DNA of 64,000 bases from Nannobrachium achirus. Its lineage: Eukaryota > Chordata > Actinopteri > Myctophiformes > Myctophidae. Every line of letters starts with the position of its first letter. Within the stretch, counting starts at the first letter, position 1. Location: the NCBI GenBank assembly GCA_963921795.1, contig OY997641.1:61695000-61758999 (forward strand), read 5' to 3'. Below the pieces are notes generated by a model. That model searched no databases. It was not told the DNA's origin and saw only the letters and a list, made by a program, of their open reading frames with translations. Made by a program: the position numbers and the translations under genes. Shown one piece after another: positions 22,990-34,287 of the stretch.

Positions 22990-25225
22990 AAACAATAAAG
23001 CCAAGTAACTCAGGTCAAAGTCAAACAGTCCAACAGTCTAGTCAACCCTTGATTCGTACTTTCAGTCCTTAAGCATGCTCGTTCCATCACTGTGCATGTT
23101 CTCCTATATTGCCTGAAATGACAGATACGCAACATTAGGATTTCATTTAACTATATGGCATTTAAAAGGACTTGTGGAGTGTATAATTCTCTTACCGTCA
23201 GCCCCTGTCAGCATGGAGGAGTCAGTGGAAAGTGGAGCAGAGAAGGCACTTCTGCCCAGCCCTGCTCTCTGCAGGTGTGCTTAGATTAGGCTGATTGAAC
23301 AGGTACATTGGCCCATCACTTGGCCCAGGGGTGGGCGTTGCCTTCTCCAGCCAGCTCTGAAACAAAAACGTCATTACTTCAAAACATGAATACTTCAGAA
23401 GTGAATAATCAAAATTCAAGCCCATGAATTAAATACAGTTGGGTGTCCAATGTAAAAAAAAAATATTAGGTCTTATTTGGGATGTTCCATTTAGGCAGGG
23501 TGTTTACTTGTACATTATGTAGCATATGCTTTGTAAATGAAAAGTATACAGACCAGTTATTGCAGAAGTAGGTGTGGGTTGGAGGAATTAAATTGATGAA
23601 AAACATTAAATGAAACCAGAGAGACAGAACTGGGGGAATGTGGTGTATGAGTGTCACTGCTGCTTTTTTCCTACCCCAGGGGTTGACACTAAGGTCTCAG
23701 AGGCACTTGCCCATCGGGCAAGTACAGGTCATGTTCTACTTGCCCGAAGGTAATGCCCACTTGCCCGAAAAGTAAATCGTCCTTTATAAAATGATAGGTA
23801 CGATTTTAATTACCGCTCAATTTAACACTTATTTCTTTACTTTCTGGGCCTGTGCGATAAAATGTCATACCTCAATACCTCCAAATCCAAATACCAAATA
23901 CTTTAGCTATGATTGAATATGTCTATGGTTTCACACTTATTTTTTATTTTTAAATGTAGCAACAGTAAAAACAGCACATTATAGGTAAATAGTGCTCTTA
24001 TTTTACATTCCACAGACCAGAAGACACAGCGCACTGGCCACGTTCAGGTGTTTAGATAGATATCTCATGTTTATAGACATTTGTGTCCCCTCTCAAATGA
24101 GCACTTGCCCTGTCGGGCAACCTGAAAGCCAACTTCACCTGCCCTGACGTTTTATTTACCTGCCGGGGGCAGGTGGGCAAGCCTTAGTGTCAATGCCTGT
24201 ACCCATAACCATAGATCAGGACTGCACTGAGATCATGCAGGAATCGAACAGGATTGGGTCAGTCATTCTGCAGGCTGGCCATCTTTAAGTTTCAGTTCTT
24301 AGGCAATAAAACCTGGCCTGGATCAAAGGAAAGGCCAAATGAATACAAAAATAACAAATTCAAATAATCTGCTGCACTACAGTCTTGAAACAAAATATTC
24401 TACTAATCCACCCAACTACAGGCTTGTCATTAAACTCAAAACACATCAATTCAAAAGTCAACTTAGTAGCTTACATAAGCATTACATTCCAAAAGAAATA
24501 GTTTTACATTTAGATCCCAAAAACCAAAAACAACATAACATTGGTCAACAAGCACATGGTCAGCTTACCAAGTCACATTGTTCCTCTATCACACACAGCA
24601 AGTGTATCGAGTGGATCAGGTGGATCAGGTAGGTGAGGTATATCTAAAAAACAAATTATTGTATGGGTAAGTATAATGAATGAATTAAAACTGTTAGAAA
24701 TAGGAATAGTTGTTGAAATAATGAACAGTAAAGACCTACAACAGCTCCAGTGATGTGCACCTCACTGAGCAAACTGCAGACTGACTGGTTTTATACTGGG
24801 TGTGGTGATGATTGCCAATTGCTGAGCAGCAGTGTGACTGATTGTGACTTGGGGACCGGGACCAAAACATTGCATGTGGAAATGAAGAAAACATTCCATT
24901 TGAAAAATAAAATGAAAATATACAATCTGAACCCTGGGTTACAATTACTATTGTATTGACTATACTTGTACTGTTCTCCATTTTGTCCAATGAAATAATC
25001 AAGCGGTTTGAGCTTGTACAAATGCAGAGCCATTCCATGTTAAATCCCATGTTAAAGTTAGCCTTTTTGCTAAATCACCAAACAACTAGCAGACACATTT
25101 CAACACACTTAAGCAAAACTAACCAACCAAGCCATTGACAATAAACCATTGCACTGTCAACTTACCGCTGAGTAGATGGGCGCAGAATGCAAGCATCCAG
25201 CAGCAGCACAAACTGAGTGAGGAGG
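22990..25225 (-). other. Candidate spliced transcription unit B
   Basis: No family recognised. On the minus strand a TATA box (TATAAATA, 25254-25247) precedes exon-like segments with good splice signals: about 25225-25166 (donor GTAAGT), 24643-24569 (acceptor TTGTTTTTTAG, donor GTAAGC), from 24317 (acceptor CCTTTGATCCAG, end unclear), 23356-23196 (acceptor TTTTTGTTTCAG, donor GTAAGA), and from 23112 after an 83-bp intron (acceptor TGTCATTTCAG). Joining exons 1 and 2 gives a 33-codon frame that starts MLAFCAHLLS, contains PDPPDP and ends at TGA near the exon 2 donor. Exon 23356-23196 is open in one frame for 44 codons. No long protein can be assembled, so this may be a non-coding RNA, a micropeptide gene or a decayed gene. 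A hAT MITE sits inside it. Confidence 0.4.
23677..24199. mobile_element. hAT-like MITE, CAGGGGTTGACACTAAGG termini
   Basis: Left end CAGGGGTTGACACTAAGG and right end, in reverse complement, CAGGCATTGACACTAAGG. Repeated short palindromes (CTTGCCCGAAGG and TGCCCATCGGGCA types) lie inside each end. Flanking TACCC occurs on both sides, but a full 8-bp duplication is not intact. 523 bp, no transposase. Confidence 0.75.
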
Positions 25226-25246
25226 AAGTGGCCTCACCTCAACCGT

Positions 25247-25254
25247 TATTTATA
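25247..25254 (-). promoter_or_regulatory. TATA box of unit B
   Basis: The minus strand reads AGAGTATAAATAACGG, a strong TATA box about 30 bp before the proposed exon 1. A second TATA-like site (GTATAAAAC, minus) near 24796-24788 could be an alternative start. Confidence 0.5.
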
Positions 25255-25439
25255 CTCTCTTGCTTAATAGGTTTGCCATATTTGGTTGGGTTGCCATGTT
25301 TGCAATACCAGGGTTTTCACGGCAACATTTTGTGAAATGCATTTTAAATGCATGAGGAAAGGCTTGAACAGGGGACTTCTGGAATGATAGACAAAGGCCT
25401 TACCAGGTGAGCTATGCACAGCTCTGCACAGTTATTATT

Positions 25440-26400
25440 ATAATTATTACTTTAGATGTTTGTTTTAGAAGCAGAAGAATAATTTGCATAAAACCGCAAT
25501 ATTGATTGAATTATTAAAAAAGCATGTTTCAATTTAAAAAAAATACGATCTGACAGATCTCTAGATATTGGTCCAAAGTTCATGTAAAAAAAGTTCCGTG
25601 CACGTGACGCGAAAGTTCCGGAATAAAAGCGGGTTTAAGTGTTTTACAAACTGCTCAAAATGGCGGAAAATCTAAGGGCGGAGCTTACTTAACAAAGACA
25701 CAGATGTCTTCCGCTTGAGTCAAGGCACGCGGAAGTTGCATGTCTTCAAACGAAACGAGGCATGACTTATGCCCCTTTAAAGTTTGAGTTTTCAAACGCT
25801 TCGTATAGCGCCCCCCTTTGGCCAATTGGAGTAAGATTGCTTTCAGTGATATTTGGACTAACCCTCTACATATTTGCCAAATGCCATGAACGTGTCACTT
25901 TGCATGTATGATTTAGAGGCAGAAGAATAATTTGCATAAAACTGCAACATTGAGTGAATTATTAAAAAATAATGTTTCGCTTTAAAAATAATCCGCCGAG
26001 ACAGATCTGACCGTATTGGTCCAAAGTTCATGTAAAAAAAAGTTTTGCGCACGTTACGCGAAAATCCCAGGAGGAGATAGATTTTGACTGTTTTTCATAT
26101 AATTCAAAATTGTGGGAGAAGTAAAGGTCAGGGGTCAAAAGTCAGAGCATAAAAGATGTTCGGCATGAGGATACGCATAAGTGTATACAGGTTTCATTGC
26201 TGTACCTGAAACAGGGCATGAGCTACACCAGTTCAAAGTTGGCATTTTTCAAAGGCTTCCTACAGCGCCACCCTTTGGCCGATTGTTGCGAGCTTCGCGT
26301 TTTAGCCGTTTGGCATAGTCCTCTGCCATACTGCCGAGTTTCGTAAAAAGCGACTGCACGGTCTAGCCGCTAGAGAAAAAGTGGCGGAATAATAATAGTA
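25440..26400 (+). mobile_element. Unclassified 2.9-kb element, copy 2, right half
   Basis: Parallel to about 3120-4075 with the same end (GTGGCGGAATAATA). It completes the copy begun at 20980. About 2.9 kb holding unit B replaces the roughly 110 bp that joins the halves in copy 1. Confidence 0.75.
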
Positions 26401-27178
26401 ACTAGAAAATATTGTTCCTTCGAAACAATTGTGGGCTCGCTTCAAGCCAGAAAACAATGGCTATAAATGTACAAAATGTCAAGATCGCAGGCAGTGCTCT
26501 CTTTGACGTTACTGACGTCAAAGATTGGTCCATTTTGTTCCAAAAATGTGTTGTGCAAAAGTTGACCCGTTGGTGGCGCTATAACAGGCCAATGTAAGAA
26601 GGGTGGTATCTGTTCCTTGACCTATTGGGAATGTGCTTGCAAGATTTCACGCACATTGCAGGCTGTGTTCATGATTTGAGGTGTTTTTGGCTTTGGCCAC
26701 TATATTCATTATTATTATTTTTTTTGTGTGTGTGCACTTTATAGGCATATTAGATAAAGGTCCTTAGATTGTGTGTAGAATGTTTCATGCAAATTGCAAA
26801 AAAAAAAAACACAGATGTCTTCCGCTTGAGTCAAAGCACGCTTGTAACAAGTTGCATGTCTTCAAACAAAACGAGTCATGACTTATGCCCGCTTGAAGTT
26901 TGAATTTTCAAACGCTTCGTATAGCGCCCCCCTTTGGCCGATTGGAATAAAATTGGTTTCAGTGATACTTTGACTAACCCTCCACATCTTTGCCAAATGC
27001 CATGAACGTGTAACTTTGCATGTATGATTTAGAGGCCGAAGAATAATTCGCATAAAACCGCAATATTGATTGAATTATTAAAAAAATATATTTCAAATCT
27101 GGTTGATCAATCTGACCGTATTGGTCCAAAGTTCATGTGAAAAATGTTTTGTGCACTTGACGCGAAAATCCCAGGAGG
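26401..27178 (+). mobile_element. Unclassified element, copy 3, internally deleted
   Basis: It starts with other sequence, then TTGGTGGCGCTATAACAGGC (left-half motif), a T-rich junction near 26710-26725, then right-half sequence to CCCAGGAGGA. The left-half and right-half pieces are fused with a large internal deletion. Confidence 0.7.
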
Positions 27179-27591
27179 ATGTATTTAACCATTTATGTTA
27201 TTAAAATGATAACAACATCTCTTACCAGACGGCGGTATCGCCCGAGGTCTAGGCCTGGCATTAAGATCTTCGTAGATTGCATCGTCTCTCTGTTGGAGGT
27301 CAAGGCTGTCATAATGCCCTTCTGCAGCCATGTCTACCTTTATATGACTCTAATTCTCACATACGCTGAACAAAATAATTCAGAATTTCAGAATTCTCAG
27401 CCACAGCCATTTCTACCTGTGTCTTCCCTGCCCTAAATGTAGACGGCACTGTTACATTTACTTCAAATCTCTCTCTCTCTCTCTCTAGGCGTGCCATGTA
27501 GAATCTTTTATTATAATGAGGAAGCTCGAAGCTGGTTTAGTTTCTCATACTTAAATAGAAGTGACCACAGTTTACCTGTTCTCTATACAGC
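27179..27591. other. No gene seen
   Basis: It contains a (CT)n tract at about 27468-27486 ending in AG, which resembles a splice acceptor, but no convincing exon follows. Confidence 0.45.
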
Positions 27592-27616
27592 CACACACAC
27601 ACACGCACACACGCAC

Positions 27617-27685
<69 letters not shown>
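27592..27685. repeat. (CA)n microsatellite with CACG variants
   Basis: Long CA tract with a few GCAC interruptions at the start. Overlapping frames are artefacts. Confidence 0.97.
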
Positions 27686-27687
<2 letters not shown>

Positions 27688-28189
27688 AAACCCGCTCTTC
27701 TAAAAGTCTGCACGCAGGCCTGTGTTGGAACCACATCCTTCTCTTGTCTTACACTAGCTATGCACAACAGTGCAACACATCTTGCACAGGGTACCATGTC
27801 ATGCCACACACAGAGCATGGTTGTGTCCAACAATAGAATAGTTTCCAGTTCATTACAGTAACATACTCATCATTCACAAACCTTAAATTACTAGATTAGG
27901 CCTACTGAGACACTACATCTCTCTGGATTAAGAGTGTCTGCCAAATGCATAAATTGTAATTAGGATAAGCAAGAGATTTGAGACTAGTTTAGAGGTATTG
28001 TTTTGTTGTTTTCCTTTTAGGTGACTATGACTTCTTCAAGTGGCATTGAAGCTTCAAACATATGATAGACCTGTTTTGGTTAATGACAACAGATATACTG
28101 TGTGATGTTTGGACACAATCTATCAGAGTACAATCAGGCCCTTGTGAAACATTTGGGGCAGAGGTTCAGCTCTGGTACTGTATCTACGC

Positions 28190-28190
<1 letters not shown>

Positions 28191-28269
<79 letters not shown>
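28191..28269. repeat. (GT)n microsatellite
   Basis: About 39 uninterrupted GT units. Confidence 0.97.
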
Positions 28270-28270
<1 letters not shown>

Positions 28271-28532
28271 CGGACAGACGGGTGCCAAACATAGTCTCCA
28301 GAAAATAATCAATAGATCATTGAATATCCAAACAAATGACAGAAATGAAACGTATCAAATAGAATGTTGTTGGATGAGTATGAGCCACTCCAGGGCTCTG
28401 TATAATGCAGTGACTCAACCTTTATCATTTCAAGGTCTCCCAGTTTGACATGCATGGACTCCCATTTGATACAATGTTGTATCAAGGTAAAATAAATCCT
28501 GTGTCAATTCAACTCTACCCTGTACTGTATAC

Positions 28533-28998
28533 TAGGGCATTAACGACTTGTGATTTTTGCAAGTCGACTCGACTCAGTAAAAAGTTGAGTTGAAGTCGAC
28601 TTTATTGTTTGATGACGTCATCACATCACACACGACCCCCCAATTATTTTGGGGGGTCCCCAGTTGATTAACTTAATGTGAAACATTGTTTTCTCACTCA
28701 ACTGTAAACATAAAGTTTAAGTGTATAGAGGGTATCTTTTATCATTTCTAAAGTGCCAATTTAAGAACTTTTTATTACCTCTAAAATGGCAAATTAAACA
28801 TTGTCCAAATTGTCAATAGAAATTGTGAAAATACCCGATCTACATGCTCACAACGCCTAGCATCGCGAGGCATTGTGGTCATGTAGATCTGCTATTTTCA
28901 CAATGGAAAGTATGTATTTTTTTTTTTTTTTTTTCAACTTCGACTTTCGAATTTCTCTTGTGGGAGTCGACTTGTTGACTTTTTGGTTAATGCCCCTG
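28533..28998. mobile_element. hAT-like MITE, TAGGGCATTAACG family, copy 1
   Basis: Left end TAGGGCATTAACGACTTG and right end, in reverse complement, CAGGGGCATTAACC, with subterminal AGTCGACTCGACT palindromes. The interior holds the AGATCTACATGCTCAC palindrome. The target duplication is degraded. Same family as 53588-54112. Confidence 0.8.
28822..28904. repeat. Palindromic AGATCTACATG module
   Basis: The arms ATTGTGAAAAT...GATCTACATG and CATGTAGATCTGCTATTTTC flank a CG-rich centre (CAACGCCTAGCATCGCGAGG). Confidence 0.85.
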
Positions 28999-29146
28999 TA
29001 CACATATTTTATAACTTGCAGAGATTTGTGTTTGTTCTTTCTTTTATGGTCAAATGATTTGTGGTTTGCCATAGTCTTTCCAAGTTCCCTATTTCCACCA
29101 CTACATCAATGTTGCTGATGATATAATACAGTACATTTCAGCATGA

Positions 29147-29169
29147 CCCCCCCCCCCCCCCCCCCCCCC
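29147..29169. repeat. Poly-C run
   Basis: About 23 consecutive C residues. The complementary strand is G-quadruplex-prone. Confidence 0.9.
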
Positions 29170-29639
29170 AGAAAACAAAAAAGAAAATAATATGAGTTTT
29201 GTCTCATGCTGTTCCCAGACAAATTCTGCTTGTCTCATCTCATCAGGTGTGGTTGAAAACTAATATCTGTACTAAACAGATATACAATATATCAAATATT
29301 TTGCATCATCGCAACATGCAGATTTGCGGAATATACATATCACAAAATACTATTGCATGCGATAATTGTTTTAAACTAAAGGATATTTTTGTTGAAGTGG
29401 AGCAGTGAGAAAGTGTATTGTTAATTTGGTGGTATATATTCATTATCAATAGCAGCTGTAGTCAAGTGCAATGTTTTCAGTGAAACCATGTTGTTGGAAT
29501 GGAAATATGTATATTCCATTCCAAATATATTCTTTCTTATTTTGTTTCAGTGTGTGCATACGGTACGCTAGTCATTGCCTTGAGTTACGTATGTTAGCAA
29601 TAGGCTAAACCTAAGACAGAAATACATGTTTCATTGTCA

Positions 29640-29990
29640 AACATGTTTGGGGTCACTTTAACATCTACTCAGGCTTTTGTGTTCACCCCAGTTTTTAAGT
29701 TGCTTGATTCAGTATTTAGATGTTTGATGCATTTTGTTAGACACGCTTCCTACTCCCGCCCTTGTTTTTTTATTGTGACCGTAGGTCGCTGTTAACTATG
29801 AAAAACTTCTTGCCAACGCCTCATTTTCTATAGCTGACCTATGACATCGCATGACATTACATTGTTGTGACATCATATTGTGACATCATCACATTCCATC
29901 CTTGTCCGTTTTATGGCCATACATGGATATCCCTGATTTCATCAATATTAAGCCCATAGCTTGGAATTTCCATATATGGACATACTGTAT
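29640..29990. repeat. Remnant related to the core of the 57.8-kb foldback element
   Basis: GTGACCGTAGGTCGC, repeated TGTGACATCA motifs and CCATACATGGATATCCCTG match the central part of 57779-60184 in the same order. No termini are visible here. The preceding 100 bp (CATCTACTCAGGCTTTTGTG) is related to the interior of the 7655 MITE. Confidence 0.6.
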
Positions 29991-30093
29991 TGTGTGAGTC
30001 TCATGTGGTCAACATTTTGTCCAACTTAAACAACCAAACGCAACTCTCATCACAAATGAATTCTGTCCTGTGCAAATTCCGTCCTGGACCCTT

Positions 30094-30127
30094 ACACACA
30101 CACACACGCGCACACGCGCACAGCGCA

Positions 30128-30206
<79 letters not shown>
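30094..30206. repeat. (CA)n microsatellite with CGCGCA variants
   Basis: It begins with mixed CACACGCGCA units and becomes a pure CA tract. Confidence 0.97.
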
Positions 30207-30208
<2 letters not shown>

Positions 30209-30302
30209 TGTGGTGTAAACTAAATACTTTTTCACAAATCAAGATATAAGGAAGGGTATTATCTAAAAAGGCAGCAGCTCTAATTGTGGGGGGCGGGGGC
30301 AT

Positions 30303-30640
30303 CTCTAGCCATCAAAAGCACTGAGAATTAAGTGTGTCTGTAATATAATATCTGTATACAGTATATAGCTTACTTTGACCACAAGGGTGCAGTGTAGGAT
30401 ACATGTATGTGATGTGGTGAATGATGTGGCAACATAACAATCCATTTTACTCAGTTCAATTCAATGAGGCTTTATTGGTACAGTATGAGCAAACCTAATG
30501 TTTATGTAGCCAAACACTAAATGGCCATCTGTGACATGACAAGATAAGAGCGTAGTTTTTCCTATAATAAAACTGAACACAGTGTTGAATCTCATAATAA
30601 ACTTTATTTCCATTCTATTGCACAGTAATAATCCTATTCC
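30303..30640. repeat. Low-copy duplicated module X, copy 1
   Basis: It aligns along its length with 62201-62518 (shared CCACAAGGGTGCAGTGTAGG and AATAATCC-ATTCCCAAT landmarks), with small indels. No element termini or coding frame, so segmental duplication is as likely as a mobile repeat. Confidence 0.75.
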
Positions 30641-30986
30641 CAATGAGAGTGTGTGTGTGTGTCTCACAACGCCTCCGCTGCGAGCCATTATGAGGTTTTG
30701 CGTAGAAGGGGAAAAAGAGCAGACTAAGTACATAGTGAAAGGTCAAGTTTATTAGGTAATGACGGCTCGAGTGGTTAAATATCTGAAAACACAAATTGAC
30801 ATGAATCCAAAATACACTGATGATTGTGCTGTCAAACGATGAAACTATATGGAATCTATGAAAAGGTTGTGGGGGTCCCAGCTTCATCTCTCTCAACTAA
30901 GGGTCCTTGGCCTGAACACGTTGAAGACCCTGCTCTAGAGCTCTCAAACTATAGGATCACAGAAAATAGAAGCAGAGAACAGTGTT

Positions 30987-31216
30987 GTCATATATGCCCT
31001 GATGAAGACCCAGAGAGGTCGAAACATCTTGGCTTTTATTATTATGAAATAAAGTACGCAGTTTTTACTCCCGCTCTCCTCCTTTTTTAAACTTTTTTGA
31101 GTGCTCGGATCTGTCCTCTTTTGTTCAAGTTTTATCCCACTGATCCTAGTAGCAACCACTACACGTTTTTAACTTTGCCGTTACCTCCTTTGAGCACCTA
31201 GTTTCTCTTGTTCATC
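30987..31216 (+). mobile_element. Hammerhead-ribozyme retroposon (Penelope-like), copy 1
   Basis: A 230-bp insertion between GCAGAGAACAGTGTT (30972-30986) and GCAGAGGACAGTGTT (31217-31231), a 15-bp target duplication with one mismatch. Module Z copy 2 holds the unoccupied site near 34770-34784. Near the left end, CTGATGA, a GACC/GGTC stem-loop and GAAAC (30999-31025) match the hammerhead core known from Penelope-like elements. AATAAA follows at about 31046. No reverse transcriptase, so it is truncated or non-autonomous. Confidence 0.7.
30999..31025 (+). ncRNA. Hammerhead ribozyme core motif
   Basis: CTGATGA + AGACCCAGAGAGGTC + GAAAC. Stem II is four base pairs with a six-base loop. GTC is present upstream at 30987-30989 and could be the cleavage triplet, but stem I is not convincingly complete, so activity is doubtful. 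Confidence 0.6.
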
Positions 31217-31500
31217 GCAGAGGACAGTGTTACTTGAGGACAGATTCCGACACATTCTACCAACAGAATGTGTTTGGCAATGTGCTCTATGGGGTTTCCA
31301 TTAAGTTGACAGGTGTTGCTGATGAGGAAGTCTTGTAACATTATTGTGATGCCTAGTTGTTTGTGCGGTCTGGCAATAGAACAGTTGAAAACATTACAGT
31401 CAAACACATACAGTACATGACATGAGTGATTGAAAAATGACGGTCAAAACAATGTGTCATACCAAAGATAATGAAGGGTCTGGAAGGATTTAAAGGAATG

Positions 31501-31949
31501 CAGTGCCACAAACTAGTTTGATGTTCCTGATGGATAGATAGATAGATAAGTATAACTGCACCACTGCGTAAAACTTTGTATGAATACTCCCTAGAGGCCA
31601 AGGTAAACCGTCTGGCCTGCATTTTTCTAATCTGCCTTTTATAGCGTCGACTTGTGATAAAAAAAAGAAAAATCTATTATCAAAGAATGCACGCCCAGAA
31701 CCAATATTCCTCACCTGGCGGAGACCTGAGACTACTTCCCACCTTTTGATGTGAACGTGTTGTGGGGTCTCTGTCAAGCACCGCCTGCCCGGGATGTCCA
31801 GCGCCTCGGATGAAGCGCACTTATGAGGGGAGAGCGAGGCCACAAAAGACACACAACCTGGGGCAGGTAATCGAGGGGACGTACTGGCCAATTTACCTGC
31901 TTCATCAAACTGATGCGATGACACCTGTGTGGCAGCAGCTGAGTAGGGG
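31501..31949. other. No gene seen
   Basis: Mostly unique sequence, with a short (GATA)n tract near 31534-31547 and a GC-richer zone near 31780-31900 just before unit D. Confidence 0.45.
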
Positions 31950-31954
31950 AGGCT

Positions 31955-32425
31955 AAAAACCAACAGCTCGCTCTCCCTCATTCCGTGTTGGAACTCCGAG
32001 GTGTGGACATGGGCATACGGCGGTAAGAGACCCCTCTGAAATGCCCAGACATATTCTTATGCTATGTGAACTTGAAACTGACGTTGACTTTGTTCTATTA
32101 TAGGCAATGTAATGGGAACAACGCCTAAAACAACAACACAGATTCATACTCACCCAAACCCTGGAAAGAGGAAGCGAATACCCTAAACTGACTTACCTGG
32201 AACCTGTGGAGAGAAAGAGTTAGTGAAACTTATCTGGGTCCTGTAGGAAAACCGCCCCCGATCCTTTTCCCCTAAAAATTAAAGAAGAAAACAAGGTTAA
32301 TATTGAGCGGAGCCCCACAGGGAAATGTTTATGTTCATGTTTGGCTTACCTGAAATTGCATTATTTGATTCCCTATCCCCGATTTCTGCACTTTTCCCTC
32401 AATAAAGAAGCTGTTAAGGCTGATT
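31955..32425 (+). other. Candidate spliced transcription unit D
   Basis: No family recognised. An exon-like segment containing GGACATGGGCATACGGCG ends at donor GTAAGA (32023). An 81-bp intron ends at acceptor TTGTTCTATTATAG (32103). Exon 2 contains a 24-codon frame starting MGTTPK and ending GKRKRIP. An AATAAA signal at 32401-32406 is followed by a GT-rich stretch (CTTGTGTTGTGGTTTTGG). GCTAAAAACC near 31951 may be a weak TATA. The parts form a complete small transcription unit, but the peptides are short, so a non-coding RNA is as likely. Confidence 0.35.
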
Positions 32426-32499
32426 TGCATCTCTCTTGTGTTGTGGTTTTGGTTCAGCCCGTACAGTGTACACTCTACATTGCGACCGGCTCACACAAT

Positions 32500-32810
32500 A
32501 GCGACATTAAGCAGACCGTTTCTACTACCGCAACGTGAGGTGGGACTACGGCTGCTATGACGTAATCGCCGTAGCGATCGAAATGGTTAAGCAAAGCCTC
32601 GGCGGCGACGGGTTCCCACCCCTTTCATTGAACGCTTTGGTTCCCATGGCGACACGCACACGCAGCAGACGGAGTAGGCGTTACGTGGGAAGGGACCTTC
32701 TGCCGTAGTAGAGACGGCCGCGGCGACGGCAGGTTGATCTATCGAGCGCGGATCATTTCCGATTACCGTTGTCATCTGCCGTTGCCGTAGCGTTGCTTAA
32801 ACTGGCTAAT
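32500..32810. repeat. CpG-rich segment with inverted ends
   Basis: TTAAGCAGACCG at the left and GTTGCTTAA at the right are imperfect inverted ends. Between them CpG is far denser than in the surroundings (GGCCGCGGCGACGGC). Possibly an old MITE or a small CpG island just downstream of unit D. Confidence 0.4.
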
Positions 32811-33289
32811 GTCTCTGTCAGGGTCCCTGCCCTGTTATTATTATCCCACAACCTTAATTAGAATCGCCCCAAAAAATAGTGTGTTGGTTTGTCCGTTGGT
32901 TTGTCCGTTTGTCCATTGGTCCATCTGTAACTCCACGTTCAGCAGTTGTTCAATTGTCTAAAAAACATAATACAAAAATCAATAACGCATGTACTTTGCC
33001 CAACATCAACTTTATCACCTTCAGATGTGTCTCTACTTCTCATAATCCCCAAATGTTTAAAATATTTTCCCAAATTTTGGCCTGTAGGCGGCTTTGTCCT
33101 GTGATGCGAATTACATCACAAATGGGCGTCGACAAGCAGCACACTCCCAGTCCGGGGGCACTTCCAGAGAGAACAACATGACAGTCTGTCTGCTTCACAC
33201 CAAGGGGGACTAACAGGCACACACACAAAGGGGCCAGGCCCCCGCAGGGGGCTGTAGGCTAGTTATTATTATTTATGCAGCGACAGTAA
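32811..33289. other. No gene seen
   Basis: Contains a degenerate GGTTTGTCCGTT repeat near 32885-32920 and a CCCCCGCAGGGGG palindrome near 33239-33251. Confidence 0.45.
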
Positions 33290-33858
33290 ATGATTGAGAC
33301 TGTTCGGTTGGCTGGAGAGATGACAACAGTGGAACGGGAGCCGGCCCGGCCCACTCCCAATTCCATAAAATGGCGACTTCTGCTATGCTACAGCGAGTCC
33401 TGTTAGCCGCAGGCTCCACCGCTGAGCTGCATTGTTTTATTTTGTGTTTGGATTTCTGTTTGTGTTCAGACCCATCGGACCGGTCTCCTTTTGGTTAACT
33501 TGTGTATTTTTCGTTCCTTTGTATTTTGTTGTTATGTCACGTTTGTGTTGTTTTGGGCCAGTGTTTTGTTGAGCCAATTATTTTGATTGTTTGCGTCACA
33601 GCGTTCTGCCGTGGGCCGCTCTGTATTCAACTAAATACTCCTCTCCTATTTGTTATTATATCAAAGCCTCGTAGCATTAGTATATTTATTCTAGATATTG
33701 CCAACTATATATATTTGCTACTACTGTTTTTGATATCTTGTATAGAGAAAAGAGAAGACTTTTGTACCACTCTAACTGTATTGTAATAAATATTCTCTAT
33801 TTTTGCAATCTGGTGTCGAGTCAATGTTCTGATCCACTACGAGCCATGGGTCATAACA
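33290..33858 (+). mobile_element. Possible solo LTR
   Basis: It starts TGATTGAGACTG and ends CATAACA (TG...CA). It contains a TATA-like CCATAAAATGG near 33364 and AATAAA near 33785 followed by TATTCTCTATTTTTGC, which matches LTR order (promoter, then poly(A) signal, then U5-like end). No matching 5-bp target duplication was found and there is no internal region, so this is tentative. Confidence 0.35.
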
Positions 33859-33894
33859 TATTTTGAGTGAGGAGGCCATACCCTTCAAATCAGC

Positions 33895-34235
33895 TTGTGA
33901 TGGAAATTGTCCTCTATGTTTTTTGTTTTGCCACAACCATACAAAATAAGTGATTGATAGTTTTACCAGAAACGCACAATGAACTCCTAATTTGCCACAG
34001 TGTCTATGCCAATATGCTACACATTTTATACAATGATTTTATGATAAGACAGGCATTACATGAGGCATGGTGAAGGTCTATTCCGTGATTGGGTTATGTC
34101 AGTACAGTTAGTGCTTCCATGGCATGTTACATGAGCAAAGCCTACTCTTTGCATAAATAAAAGTATCTAAAAGGCAAATTTTTACAGAACACAGGAAAAT
34201 GCATCTACTCTGTTTGTATCATTTCATGCAAAGCA
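33895..34235. repeat. Low-copy duplicated module Y, copy 1
   Basis: It aligns with 43105-43545 (shared AATGAACTCCTAATTT and CATGGTGAA landmarks). It contains the unoccupied target CAGTTAGTGCTT (34105-34116) of the retroposon inserted in copy 2. Confidence 0.8.
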
Positions 34236-34287
34236 AACAATGTGATTTATATGCCCAAACTGCATACATTGGAACAAAACTCTAAAG

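Larger units (their letters stand above)
30655..31500. repeat. Low-copy duplicated module Z, copy 1
   Basis: It aligns with 34480-35860 once two insertions are removed: the retroposon at 30987-31216 here and the MITE at 34846-35593 there. Shared landmarks include GAAAGGTCAAGTTTATTAGG and GACAGGTGTTG. The right end of a hAT terminus (GTTGAAGACCCTG) with CTCTAGAG after it lies at 30920-30940. Partial relatives occur near 48475-48600 and 56815-56850. Confidence 0.8.

Noticed and set aside
32180..32225. Minus-strand acceptor (CTCTCCACAG) followed 7 bases later by a strong donor (GTAAGT), a possible micro-exon or recursive splice site
   Set aside because: No other exon or frame on the minus strand supports it, and it overlaps the plus-strand unit D.
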